Source: JAXHUM01 sp034189325 (GTDB lineage: Bacteria; Desulfobacterota; DSM-4660; Desulfatiglandales; Desulfatiglandaceae). Taken from it: a DNA stretch of 64,000 nt. The notes beneath the pieces were generated by a model. The model was not told the origin of the DNA and searched no databases. It worked only from the letters and a program-made list of their open reading frames with translations. Shown here one piece after another: positions 52,025 through 60,430 of this stretch; within the stretch, counting starts at the first letter, position 1; each line of letters starts with the position of its first letter. The translations under genes and the position numbers were made by a program. Location of the stretch: NCBI GenBank assembly GCA_034189325.1, contig JAXHUM010000077.1, positions 1 to 64,000 on the forward strand, in the 5' to 3' direction.

Positions 52025-53209
52025 TTAATAGCTTCTCGGCAGATCCAGGAAATGCTCCCCAACATAGTTGAGAATCATTTCATTGTTGACAGGGGCAACC
52101 CGCAAGGCACGTATCGCATTAGAGAAATTAATAATATCGTATTCCTTTGTGAAACCATACCCGCCCAGTGTCTGTAAGGCGGCGTCACAGGCATGAAAGG
52201 CGGCCTCGCTCGAGGAAAGCTTCGCCATATTGGCATACATGCCGGCGACACTGGGATTTTCACCCCCATCGAGTGCCTGAGATGCCTTTTGGTTGGCCAG
52301 GCTTGCCAATTGAAGCTCTATAAAGGCACGGCTCAGGGGGTGTTGTATCCCTTGATAGCTCCCAATCGGAGCGCCGAAGATATTCCTCTCACGGGCGTAG
52401 GCAATGGCCCTTTCAAGAACAAATTTTCCCATTCCAAGAGAAAAACAGGAGATGATCACTCTCTCAAGATTGAGTCCCGAAAGGAGGTAGGAAAAGCCCC
52501 TGTTCTCTTCGCCGATCATGTCTTTGGCAGGTACTTTGACGTCATCGAAAAACACCGTGTATTGCCTGTCTGGGGAAACAATAGCAACGTCCTGGGCCTG
52601 CATGGTAATGCCAGGGGCGTGTGAATCAACGACGAAAAGACTGATGCCGCTCTTTCTCTCCTTCTTGTTATTGTCTTGAAAGGGCATTGTTCGAGCGACA
52701 AGGACCATGAATTCCGACTCGTCCGCACCGCTGATAAACAGTTTTTGTCCGTTGATCCGATAAAACTCTCCATCCTTTTCGGCAGTTGTCCTGATCCGGA
52801 GACTGTTTGTCCCTGCATCAGGCTCGGTGAGGGCAAAACTGAAATAGGTTCCTCGGGCCATCTTTGTGAGGTATCTCTGTCTCAGGTCTTCATTGCCATG
52901 CATGAGCATGATGCTATCCATAAAAAAACTCACAAAATGGAGAGTAAAGAGTCCCGCCTTGGCAAGTTCCTCCAAGAAGACCCTCAAATCACTGAAAGAG
53001 AAGCCCGTGCCTCCATAGGCTTCTGGGATGATAAGCCCAAAATATCCATTGTCAGCAATCTCGTTCCACATCTCCCAAGGAAATTCCTCAGCCTCAGCCT
53101 TGGCGAGCCAGTATTTTCTGCCATACCGGTCAGAAAGCTTGCTCACAAAATCGGCCATAATACGCTGATCCTGCGTATAAGCCTCACGATCAATCTTTTC
53201 AAAAATCAT
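52025..53209 (-). CDS. Acyl-CoA dehydrogenase with catalytic Glu at the isovaleryl-type position
   Basis: 394 residues from the ATG at 53209, behind GGGAGAT; a longer frame overlapping the upstream gene lacks support. The family blocks IPEAYGGTGFSFSDLRVF, FSFALTEPDAGTNS (FAD contact), YRINGQKLFISGAD and LGGYGFTKEY are in order. At the usual catalytic Glu position near the C-terminus (IYEGTSE in many relatives) this protein has RVAPVNNEM, with Pro373. Glu249 in SGLNLERVI sits where isovaleryl-CoA and long-chain dehydrogenases place their base. It is therefore probably active on a branched or otherwise substituted acyl-CoA. Confidence 0.92.
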   Translation of the reverse strand: MIFEKIDREAYTQDQRIMADFVSKLSDRYGRKYWLAKAEAEEFPWEMWNEIADNGYFGLIIPEAYGGTGFSFSDLRVFLEELAKAGLFTLHFVSFFMDSIMLMHGNEDLRQRYLTKMARGTYFSFALTEPDAGTNSLRIRTTAEKDGEFYRINGQKLFISGADESEFMVLVARTMPFQDNNKKERKSGISLFVVDSHAPGITMQAQDVAIVSPDRQYTVFFDDVKVPAKDMIGEENRGFSYLLSGLNLERVIISCFSLGMGKFVLERAIAYARERNIFGAPIGSYQGIQHPLSRAFIELQLASLANQKASQALDGGENPSVAGMYANMAKLSSSEAAFHACDAALQTLGGYGFTKEYDIINFSNAIRALRVAPVNNEMILNYVGEHFLDLPRSY

Positions 53210-53270
53210 TTCATCTCCCACAAAGAAACAGCATAACAAATCTATGCCTGATGGAACGCAAAAAAACTTG

Positions 53271-54698
53271 TCAGCTTTTGATACCCGCCAGCTTCTTTGC
53301 AATGTTCTTTCTCAGTTCAAGATCATAGTTGGCCCTGACCCCGATTTTCTCCATAATAGGAGAGCCTCCTCCATGGACCCCGGCATACTGGTAAACACCT
53401 GCAATCGCAGAACAGCTGTAGTCTGAGATAAACCTAAAAAGACGATGTTGATCCTCAGCCGAGACCGAAGGGTTGCGCATCACGTATTTGTGGAGGAGAT
53501 GCCCTGTCTCTTCATTGTACCAGTCCTCCTCAAATGGCATGGTTGAGGGAAATCCTCCTGCGACCTTTGCCAGTATGTCATACTCGTGGTAAATGTTTTC
53601 ACCGGCTAGATAGCGGCCGGTATTTGAGTAAATGAAGGCAGGTTCGTAAATTCCGGAGAGAGATTCCTTTCCCTTGACAGAGGCGGCGATACCAGCGGCA
53701 TAGACCAACTCGGCAAGAATCATGAGCTCCGAAATATCGTCCACAACATGGGGCGCCTTACCAATGCCGTTATAGTCTGCGACCAGGGCGGTAAGCCCCA
53801 TAATAATATCCGTTACAGCCGGCTTGCATCCACAGTAGGTGTGTCGGTGGTAATTGGCAAACAACAGGGCCATCCGCGCTCCGAACTCCCACTCGCCGCA
53901 CATAAAAACCCTCTCCCATGGAATAAAGACATCCTCAAAAATTGTGAGGGAGTCGGACATCCCGAATTCACTGCCACGGGCAGAAAGATGTTTGCGGTCC
54001 CGCATTGAACTGACCCTGCAAACCAATTTTATGCCATCCGTGTCAGCCGGAATAGCAAACGCGACAGCCCAGTCTCCCTCTTCTTTGGTCAGAGCGCGGG
54101 TAGGCAGCGCAATGATTTCTTCGGCATAGGGCCCGGTCGTGTTGTGCGCCTTGGCACCCCTGACCACTATTCCATCCGACTTTTTTTCAACCACACGGAG
54201 GTAAAGATCAGGGTCTTGCTGCTCGTGCGGCCTTTTACTGCGGTCTCCTTTAACATCTGTCTGGGCAGCGTTGCCGACCAGATCGTTTTCCTGGAAATGT
54301 TTGAGGAACTTCAGAAAGTTCTTGTGGTATTCAGTCCCTTTTTTCTCATCTATCTCCCTGGACACAACCCCCACCGCATTCAGGGCGTCCGTTCCCATGC
54401 ATCTCTGTATGCAGTTGCCGGATTCCCGACAGAGTTTTCTAGTCATTTCCTGTTTATTCAACAGGTCTTCGACGCTTCGGTGCGTATGAGTAAAGCGGTT
54501 GATTTCTTGGCCGTCAACCTCAGACTCTGCCACAATAAGTGGCCGCGACTCAGGATCATCCACGGCATTAAAGGTATGTCTTATGACATTTAGGGACTTG
54601 TCGAATAAGGGATCATGACGATCAACCTTTTTCCCACCTACATAAACGTTGCTTCTCATCTTACCCAAATTGTTGTAATACTGATCAGCCGTTCTCAT
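53271..54698 (-). CDS. abfD: 4-hydroxybutyryl-CoA dehydratase / vinylacetyl-CoA isomerase (HpaB fold)
   Basis: 475 residues from the ATG at 54698, behind TAGGAGG. The [4Fe-4S] and FAD enzyme turns 4-hydroxybutyryl-CoA into crotonyl-CoA through radical chemistry and isomerises vinylacetyl-CoA. Compared with the Clostridium aminobutyricum enzyme (numbering from memory), Cys99/Cys103 correspond to Cys96/Cys100 (NCIQRCMG), and His292, Tyr296, Cys299, Lys300 to His284, Tyr288, Cys291, Lys292, with exactly the same spacing. The HNTTGPY loop and the GVHGGGSP segment also fit. These residues separate it from HpaB-type monooxygenases. The oxygen-sensitive cofactor points to an anaerobe. Its substrate here may be a relative of 4-hydroxybutyryl-CoA. 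Confidence 0.92.
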   Translation of the reverse strand: MRTADQYYNNLGKMRSNVYVGGKKVDRHDPLFDKSLNVIRHTFNAVDDPESRPLIVAESEVDGQEINRFTHTHRSVEDLLNKQEMTRKLCRESGNCIQRCMGTDALNAVGVVSREIDEKKGTEYHKNFLKFLKHFQENDLVGNAAQTDVKGDRSKRPHEQQDPDLYLRVVEKKSDGIVVRGAKAHNTTGPYAEEIIALPTRALTKEEGDWAVAFAIPADTDGIKLVCRVSSMRDRKHLSARGSEFGMSDSLTIFEDVFIPWERVFMCGEWEFGARMALLFANYHRHTYCGCKPAVTDIIMGLTALVADYNGIGKAPHVVDDISELMILAELVYAAGIAASVKGKESLSGIYEPAFIYSNTGRYLAGENIYHEYDILAKVAGGFPSTMPFEEDWYNEETGHLLHKYVMRNPSVSAEDQHRLFRFISDYSCSAIAGVYQYAGVHGGGSPIMEKIGVRANYDLELRKNIAKKLAGIKS

Positions 54699-54743
54699 CG
54701 GTTTGCCTCCTATACATTGAAGATGCCTTCAAGCGATCACAAT

Positions 54744-56681
54744 TTAAATGGAACGCCCCAGCTCATCCGCCTCGCTCAATGAGTCCAGTAGAGACCTGGG
54801 ATTTTTGGCGTCGCCTATGACATGGATTTCCAGGCCGTCGCTCTTGAAAAGATCTACAAGGCCTCTTATGGATCGCATCCCTTCTGAGAGGACAATGTCA
54901 CCGAAGTCCTCAACCCTGAAATCCTTTTCTCTTGTCCGGAACGAGACGCCCCTCGGTAGGAACTCTTTTATAACCACCCCTTTGTGGCGGCTTACATTTG
55001 GTCGTTTCAGCCTCTCAATCAAGAATACCCTGTCATTTGCGGCCATTTCCATTGCGAAATGGCCGCCTCTATGAAGGACAACCACCTCTTTACCCTTTTC
55101 AGCCAGAAAGTCCGCTGTTTCAAGTCCCACCTGGTTCCCGCCAAGTATGATGACCCGATCGCCGAGGCAGACCTCCTCCTTGAGGACCTCAACGACAGTA
55201 TGTATGTTCATGTCCGTGTCAAACAGACCTTCGACCTGGGGCATTTCAGGAAGACTTCCCGTGGCAAGGACAACCGAATCGGGTTTAATGGCATGGAGAA
55301 GGTCCTGGTCGAGCGTGACATTCAGCCTTATCTCGACGTGCAGTTTATCCAGTTCTCTCTGGTAGTAGTTGATAAAATCCATGAATTCGGACCTGCCGGG
55401 AGGGATGGCTGCCAACCTCAACATGCCACCGATATGCCCCTTTTCCTCGCATATGATGACATGGTGGCCTCGAATAGCCGCCAGTCGTGATACGGCAAGC
55501 CCCGCAGGGCCCGCGCCGACCACCAAGATCTTCTTCGGTGTGACGATATCTTCGTGGTCCTTCAACAGGTACTCCCTGTTGACCTCCGGATTTATGACGC
55601 AAGTGGCGGCCTCAAGTTGAAAGACGCTATTTACGCAGCCGAGGCAGCAACCCAGACAGGGTCTGATATCCGCAAGATTGCCAGATTGGGCCTTACTTGC
55701 CAGTTCAGGGTCGGCCAGGTGTGCCCGGCCCATGGAGACCATGTCCACCTTCCCCTCTTTGATGAGAAGATCGGCATGTTCGGGATTTTTTATCCTTCCG
55801 ACTCCGATGACAGGGATAGATGCGACTTTTTTGGTCTCTTCTGCCAGATGAATGAAGACACCCTGCTTGGCATACATGGACGGGATGCTGATGCCCGGGG
55901 GAAAGGATCCATAAATACCTGCCGTGATATGGAGGTAGGCAAGTCCCTCCCTCTCCAGGATGGGGGCGATTCGCACCATGTCTTCAACGCTCCACCCATC
56001 CTTGATGTAGTCATTGCCGTTTATCCTGATTCCCAGGGGAAACTCAGGGCTGGTCTTTTTCTTGATATTCGTTATGACCTCCAAAAGGAAACGGATCCTG
56101 TTTTCAAAAGAACCGCCGTATTCATCCTCCCTTTGGTTGGAATTCAGAGCCAAGAATTCGGTCACAAGATAGCCATGGGCACCGTGGATCTCGGCAAAAT
56201 CAAAGCCCGCTTCCTCGCTTCTTCGCGCCGAGTCCCCAAAGGCCTCCACAATCTCTTTGATCTCCGGTATGGTCAATTCATGGGGTGTCCCTTTGACCAC
56301 CCCCTGGGCCGGCAGGGGAGAGGGAGCGACCCCTTTGCCGTGATAGCATTGCCTGCCTCCATGAAGGAGTTGTATTCCGAATTTTGTGTCGTACTGATGA
56401 ACCGCATCGGTCATGTTTCGGAATGCCGGAATATGCTCGTCGGCCCAGATTCGCGGCAGCTTTGGAAGATCCAGGCCTCTGGGATGAACAGCAGCTCCCC
56501 CAACGATCATCATTCCTGTCCCACCCTTGGCCCTTGCTATGAAATACTCCTTGAGCTGGTCCGTAACGAATCCGTCTTCATCAACACCGAAGTTGATACC
56601 CATAGGGGGCATAACCAGCCTGTTTTTTACCTCCATGCCCCCAATCGTTATGGGGGCGAAGAGATGCTTTAACATCGCCAT
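54744..56681 (-). CDS. Old-yellow-enzyme/2,4-dienoyl-CoA reductase-like flavoprotein
   Basis: 645 residues from the ATG at 56681. It has the three-part plan of FadH-type 2,4-dienoyl-CoA reductase: an FMN TIM barrel (LFAPITIGGMEVKNRLVMPPMG, GFDFAEIHGAHGYLVTEFLA, then SMGRAHLADPELASK), a [4Fe-4S] cluster site with Cys-x2-Cys-x3-Cys-x11-Cys (PCLGCCLGCVN...ATCVINP), and an NAD(P)/FAD domain (VVGAGPAGLAVSRLAAIRGH). It passes electrons from NAD(P)H to an unsaturated acyl-CoA or similar enone. Genes for a MaoC hydratase and 4-hydroxybutyryl-CoA dehydratase flank it on the same strand, so an enoyl/dienoyl-CoA is a likely substrate. Confidence 0.92.
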   Translation of the reverse strand: MAMLKHLFAPITIGGMEVKNRLVMPPMGINFGVDEDGFVTDQLKEYFIARAKGGTGMMIVGGAAVHPRGLDLPKLPRIWADEHIPAFRNMTDAVHQYDTKFGIQLLHGGRQCYHGKGVAPSPLPAQGVVKGTPHELTIPEIKEIVEAFGDSARRSEEAGFDFAEIHGAHGYLVTEFLALNSNQREDEYGGSFENRIRFLLEVITNIKKKTSPEFPLGIRINGNDYIKDGWSVEDMVRIAPILEREGLAYLHITAGIYGSFPPGISIPSMYAKQGVFIHLAEETKKVASIPVIGVGRIKNPEHADLLIKEGKVDMVSMGRAHLADPELASKAQSGNLADIRPCLGCCLGCVNSVFQLEAATCVINPEVNREYLLKDHEDIVTPKKILVVGAGPAGLAVSRLAAIRGHHVIICEEKGHIGGMLRLAAIPPGRSEFMDFINYYQRELDKLHVEIRLNVTLDQDLLHAIKPDSVVLATGSLPEMPQVEGLFDTDMNIHTVVEVLKEEVCLGDRVIILGGNQVGLETADFLAEKGKEVVVLHRGGHFAMEMAANDRVFLIERLKRPNVSRHKGVVIKEFLPRGVSFRTREKDFRVEDFGDIVLSEGMRSIRGLVDLFKSDGLEIHVIGDAKNPRSLLDSLSEADELGRSI

Positions 56682-56696
56682 TGTCTTTTATAGCCT

Positions 56697-57122
56697 CTAT
56701 TTTCTGTGAAGAGCGACCTTCATCGTAAGAATAGCCAGGTCTTCATCTTTTTGATTCTTTACTCGACTCAAGAACGACACGACTCCGCTTTTTTCATTCT
56801 TCTCCTGCTTCTCTGCGACTTCCATTTCCACGCGGATGGTGTCCCCTATTTTGGTGGGAGACAGGAAACGGACCTTATCCATTCCATAAAAGGCCAGAAC
56901 GGCCATTTGCCCAAGAGGCATCAGTCCGGAAGATATGGCCAGAACCAGAAATCCATGGGCTATACGTTCTCCGAAAGGCCCCTTTTTGGCGAACTCAATG
57001 TCTGTGTGAAGCTGGTGCCAATCACCGCTAAACGCTGCAAAGAGGACAATATCCGACTCAGTGATAGATCTCCCCTTGGTTATGATTTTTTCTCCCATTT
57101 CGAAATCATCAAAGTATTTCAT
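56697..57122 (-). CDS. MaoC-like (R)-specific enoyl-CoA hydratase
   Basis: 141 residues from the ATG at 57122, behind GGAGG. Single hot-dog fold domain of the MaoC/FabZ-related hydratases that add or remove water at the 2,3-position of acyl-CoA. The hydratase motif is present: FAAFSGDWHQLHTDIEFAK has Asp and His in the D-x4-H spacing, followed by GPFGERIAHGFLVLAISSGL. Its stop codon is 15 bp from the next gene. It probably hydrates an enoyl-CoA of the pathway served by this cluster. Confidence 0.92.
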   Translation of the reverse strand: MKYFDDFEMGEKIITKGRSITESDIVLFAAFSGDWHQLHTDIEFAKKGPFGERIAHGFLVLAISSGLMPLGQMAVLAFYGMDKVRFLSPTKIGDTIRVEMEVAEKQEKNEKSGVVSFLSRVKNQKDEDLAILTMKVALHRK

Positions 57123-57194
57123 TTTGTTTTCCTCCGCTCTTAATCAATATTGAACAGTGCTATTCGACGGTCCTAAACGACCGTGGTATAAACC

Positions 57195-57983
57195 TTATGG
57201 AATCTTCCTCTCAGGTTCCCCTGTATATGTGCAGTCAGCAACACGAAGCTTGATGCTTTCACTCTCCTCAACGGCATGTGCGATCATCCCAGGCATAAAT
57301 GAGAGAGCGGCGACTCCAGCCATCTCCTTGGGCGCAAACCCCAACTCGCTCAGAACACATCCCATCATTCCATCGATGTTGATGGGGAAGTTCTTGCCTG
57401 TCATTTCAATAAATGTCTTGTGGATCGTCTCGTAAATATCGCCCTTTTCTCCCCAGAGTCCGTTTTCAACGGCCACCTCTTTCAGGGCAATGGCCCTTGG
57501 GTCTCCAGTTGGATGGAGGGGATGGCCGAGTCCGGGCATCCTTTTTCTGTTCGTCAGGTGGTCTTCTACTATTTTTTTAGCCGCCTCTTCTTTGCTGACC
57601 CCTTCTTCTTTTACCATCTTGAGGGCCTCATCGATCACATTGGCCGTATCCTGTGGAGAGACCGTCACAGCCCCTACTGTAAGCATGCCAGCGGCAATCC
57701 CGGGCATAATGCTGTCCGGAGCCGCAGAAGCAACCACTCGTGTGGCCAGGCCGGTCGGTGCGAACAGGCCATGATCCACGATACCGCAAAGGACGGCATC
57801 CATGACCCGTTTTTCCGTTTTACTGGGCAGATTTCCTCTGATCGTTAAAAAAACCGCTTCGGTAAAAGTAAGTTTTCGAATGATATCCGTAAGGGGATAC
57901 CCTCGAACATTGATTTTATGAAACCCCACATCGGTTATTGCAGATTCATATCCAGGTACACTTATGGATTTTTGTTCTCCCAT
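57195..57983 (-). CDS. Short citrate-synthase-fold enzyme, citryl-CoA lyase-like
   Basis: 262 residues from the ATG at 57983, behind GAGGAGG; citrate synthases have about 380-430. The catalytic triad of the fold is kept: His71 (IVDHGLFAPTG), His154 (GLGHPLHPTGDPRA) and Asp204 (NIDGMMGCVLSELG). Shortened relatives of this size include the citryl-CoA lyase of Hydrogenobacter, which splits citryl-CoA to acetyl-CoA and oxaloacetate. The Arg that usually follows the second His (GHR) is Pro here, so the acid it handles may not be oxaloacetate. Its place between transporter genes and MaoC suggests it cleaves or forms a 3-hydroxy-acyl-CoA-like intermediate. Confidence 0.85.
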   Translation of the reverse strand: MGEQKSISVPGYESAITDVGFHKINVRGYPLTDIIRKLTFTEAVFLTIRGNLPSKTEKRVMDAVLCGIVDHGLFAPTGLATRVVASAAPDSIMPGIAAGMLTVGAVTVSPQDTANVIDEALKMVKEEGVSKEEAAKKIVEDHLTNRKRMPGLGHPLHPTGDPRAIALKEVAVENGLWGEKGDIYETIHKTFIEMTGKNFPINIDGMMGCVLSELGFAPKEMAGVAALSFMPGMIAHAVEESESIKLRVADCTYTGEPERKIP

Positions 57984-58222
57984 CAAAAGCCTCCTCAAAA
58001 ATAGTTGAAAAAAGTTGAAATGAAACATGCCTGAAAGGGACCTTGAAAGTCTCCGATTAAAATGGATTCAAAGCCCGTTAGGCTACAAACCTGTGCAAGA
58101 GCACAAATGGATTGCTTAAACAGTCCAATAGCTGGTCCCTAAGAAAGCATAGGGGCCCCTTTATCCGATCATCCCGCTGTGAATGCAAGTTTCGAGGCCA
58201 TCTGACGATCAGGGAAAAACCA

Positions 58223-59017
58223 TCATCCCAGCCATCTCTTCCTCCTCTTATAGTGCTTGATCTCTTTATAGCTCTTCTTCTGACCAACCGCGGAAAGCCC
58301 CAGGTAGAACTCCTTCACATCTTCGTTATCCTTGAGCTTTTCGGCGGGACCATCCAACACTATTCGACCGGATTCCATTACATAGCCGCAACTGGCAATA
58401 GAGAGGGCTATCATGGCGTTTTGCTCAACCACAAGCATGCTGGTTTTTTCTTCTCTGTTTATTCTTCCGAGCACCTCATAGATACTCTTTATCATCAGCG
58501 GTGCCAGGCCCATGGAGGGCTCGTCCAGGAGAATCAGCTTGGGATTCGTCATCAAGGCCCTGCCGATGACCACCATCTGTTGTTCACCCCCGGAAACATA
58601 GCCGCTTGTTTGGGAATGCAAATGCTTGAGTCTAGGGAAATATTCATAGACAGCATCAAGATGGGCCTTCAGCTTGCTTCCCCCAGGGCCGATGTATCCT
58701 CCCAGTTTGAGGTTTTCCTCAACAGTAAGATGTTCAAGGACCCTCCTGCCTTCCATGACCTGGGCGACTCTTAACGCTGCGATGACTTCAGGGCTCCTGT
58801 TTTCGACCCTCTGACCGTCAATTTCAATTGACCCTTCCGTCACCTTTCCCAACTGTGTCTTGAGCATTCCAGAAACAGCGCGGATTAAGGTAGTCTTCCC
58901 GGCTCCATTTGCCCCCAGAAGACATACCACCTCCTCATCGGAAACCTCAAGGAATATACCCTTGAGAACCAGAATAATGTTGCTGTATTTTACTTCAACA
59001 TTACTTATATTTAGCAT
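58223..59017 (-). CDS. livF: Branched-chain-type ABC transporter ATPase LivF
   Basis: 264 residues from the ATG at 59017 (a TTG four codons earlier is possible). One of the two ATPases of a high-affinity amino-acid/amide/carboxylate importer. Walker A is GANGAGKTTL, the ABC signature is VSGGEQQMVVIGRAL, and Walker B is KLILLDEPSMGLAP, with the His switch region replaced by VEQNA. LivF-like ATPases of this length act with LivG. No LivG lies in the window, so it is probably upstream of the ligase gene beyond the right edge. It is 17 bp from the LivK-like gene. Confidence 0.93.
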   Translation of the reverse strand: MLNISNVEVKYSNIILVLKGIFLEVSDEEVVCLLGANGAGKTTLIRAVSGMLKTQLGKVTEGSIEIDGQRVENRSPEVIAALRVAQVMEGRRVLEHLTVEENLKLGGYIGPGGSKLKAHLDAVYEYFPRLKHLHSQTSGYVSGGEQQMVVIGRALMTNPKLILLDEPSMGLAPLMIKSIYEVLGRINREEKTSMLVVEQNAMIALSIASCGYVMESGRIVLDGPAEKLKDNEDVKEFYLGLSAVGQKKSYKEIKHYKRRKRWLG

Positions 59018-59033
59018 TTTGTGATCCAAACAA

Positions 59034-60326
59034 CTACTTCTTTGGTGTCCATGGGCCGTCCGGTTTTACGTCTGGGATAGAGAAATCTTCGCTGATGCGA
59101 ACGATTTTGCCGTCTTTGACCCCTCTCATGTGAGTTTTCCACATTCCTCTTCTTTCATCTCCACTGAACTTGATGAAAGGCATCAACCCCTCCGTGTCAA
59201 AACCTTCCGGGCTCAACATGGCCTTGTAAACATCATCACCGGTTATTGGATACCCTTTTGTTTCCAAGGCCCTCTTAATGGCCGTGACCATGATACGGCC
59301 CAGAGCGCAACCTAGAATGGCATCAGTTGTCCAGGCGTGTTTATTCTCTTTGGTTATGTCGTGCGCCCATTTGACGCCGGGTTTATTCGTTTCCTCCGGA
59401 AATGCCGCGTAATGAACACCGGCCAGGCCAGAGGCATTCTCTCCAGCCACTTTGATGATATCTTCCATTATACCGTAAGGACAGCCAATAACCTGAATTT
59501 TATCCTTCAGGCCCAACCTTGTCACATCCTTCATTAGTTTCTGTTGTTGGAGAACGACCAGATTGCCGTAACAGTAGTTGGCACCGGCGTCTACCATGGA
59601 ACGAAACTGAGGTCCTGTATCCACCGGAACAAACGGCATGGTCCATGTGCCGACTATTTTGAACCCAAGGCTCTTGATATAGGCCTCTGACTCAGGTTTG
59701 ATCGGTGCCCTTCCAAACGGGATATCAAGGGTGAACCATGCCCAACCGGGGGCCCCTTTCCGTCCCTTGCTCTTCCAATCCTGCATGGCCCACCACGCAG
59801 CGGTACAGGCGTCCGCCGGGTAATCGGGAGTGATAGTAAAAGACCACCTGGGCGGATGCCAGGTCGGCTGACCGGATGGCCCGCTGATCTGGACGATTTT
59901 GTCCCTCATAGTCCACGGTGGGACTGTTTCAGCGGCTGCTGAACTCCCCATGTAACACATGACCGGCTTGGGCCTCGAATGTGCCAGTCGATCATAAAGA
60001 GTCGGTACGGGACCTGCTTGGGCCTTGTTGTCGCCCCATGTGAACTTTATCTCTACTCGTTCCTCTTGACCAGTCTTGGGATCGTTATAGATTATTCCGC
60101 CCTTCTTGTTGATGTCTCTTACGACATCCCAAATTCCATTATGGTGGGGAACGCAGGAATCTGATGTAGGACCGGTAAGATCATTGATCTCGAAAATCGA
60201 TACGGTCCCGATCGAGTCGCGGTCCAAGACCCCTTTTGCTTGTGCAAGCGGATGTCCGAATTGACCAAGAGAAAACCCTGCCATAATGATACCTAATAAA
60301 AACAGCCGTACATTGATTCTCAACAT
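59034..60326 (-). CDS. livK: Periplasmic substrate-binding protein, LivK-like
   Basis: 430 residues from the ATG at 60326, behind GGAGGGG. An N-terminal signal peptide (LFLLGIIMAGFSLGQFGHPLAQA) exports it. The two-lobed type I periplasmic-binding fold is suggested by SIGTVSIFEINDLTGPTSDSCVPHHNG, an opening common in LivK relatives of aromatic-acid and branched-chain clusters, and by PKPVMCYMGSSAAAET, KIVGTWTMPFVPVDTG and GLAGVHYAAFPEE. It should capture the substrate for the permease pair encoded upstream. The ligand cannot be read from sequence. Confidence 0.92.
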   Translation of the reverse strand: MLRINVRLFLLGIIMAGFSLGQFGHPLAQAKGVLDRDSIGTVSIFEINDLTGPTSDSCVPHHNGIWDVVRDINKKGGIIYNDPKTGQEERVEIKFTWGDNKAQAGPVPTLYDRLAHSRPKPVMCYMGSSAAAETVPPWTMRDKIVQISGPSGQPTWHPPRWSFTITPDYPADACTAAWWAMQDWKSKGRKGAPGWAWFTLDIPFGRAPIKPESEAYIKSLGFKIVGTWTMPFVPVDTGPQFRSMVDAGANYCYGNLVVLQQQKLMKDVTRLGLKDKIQVIGCPYGIMEDIIKVAGENASGLAGVHYAAFPEETNKPGVKWAHDITKENKHAWTTDAILGCALGRIMVTAIKRALETKGYPITGDDVYKAMLSPEGFDTEGLMPFIKFSGDERRGMWKTHMRGVKDGKIVRISEDFSIPDVKPDGPWTPKK

Positions 60327-60430
60327 CAAAACCCCTCCTCTCATTTAATCTGGTTGATCCATAGTCGCTGAAATGAATCAACAGCGACGACCTCCCTACA
60401 CAGAAGACATAAAAGAATGACCGTCACGAT

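Noticed and set aside
55554..56672. 372-codon open frame on the plus strand within the dienoyl-CoA-reductase-like gene
   Set aside because: The minus-strand gene has complete FMN, Fe-S and NAD(P) motifs. The plus-strand frame is a shadow of its codon use.
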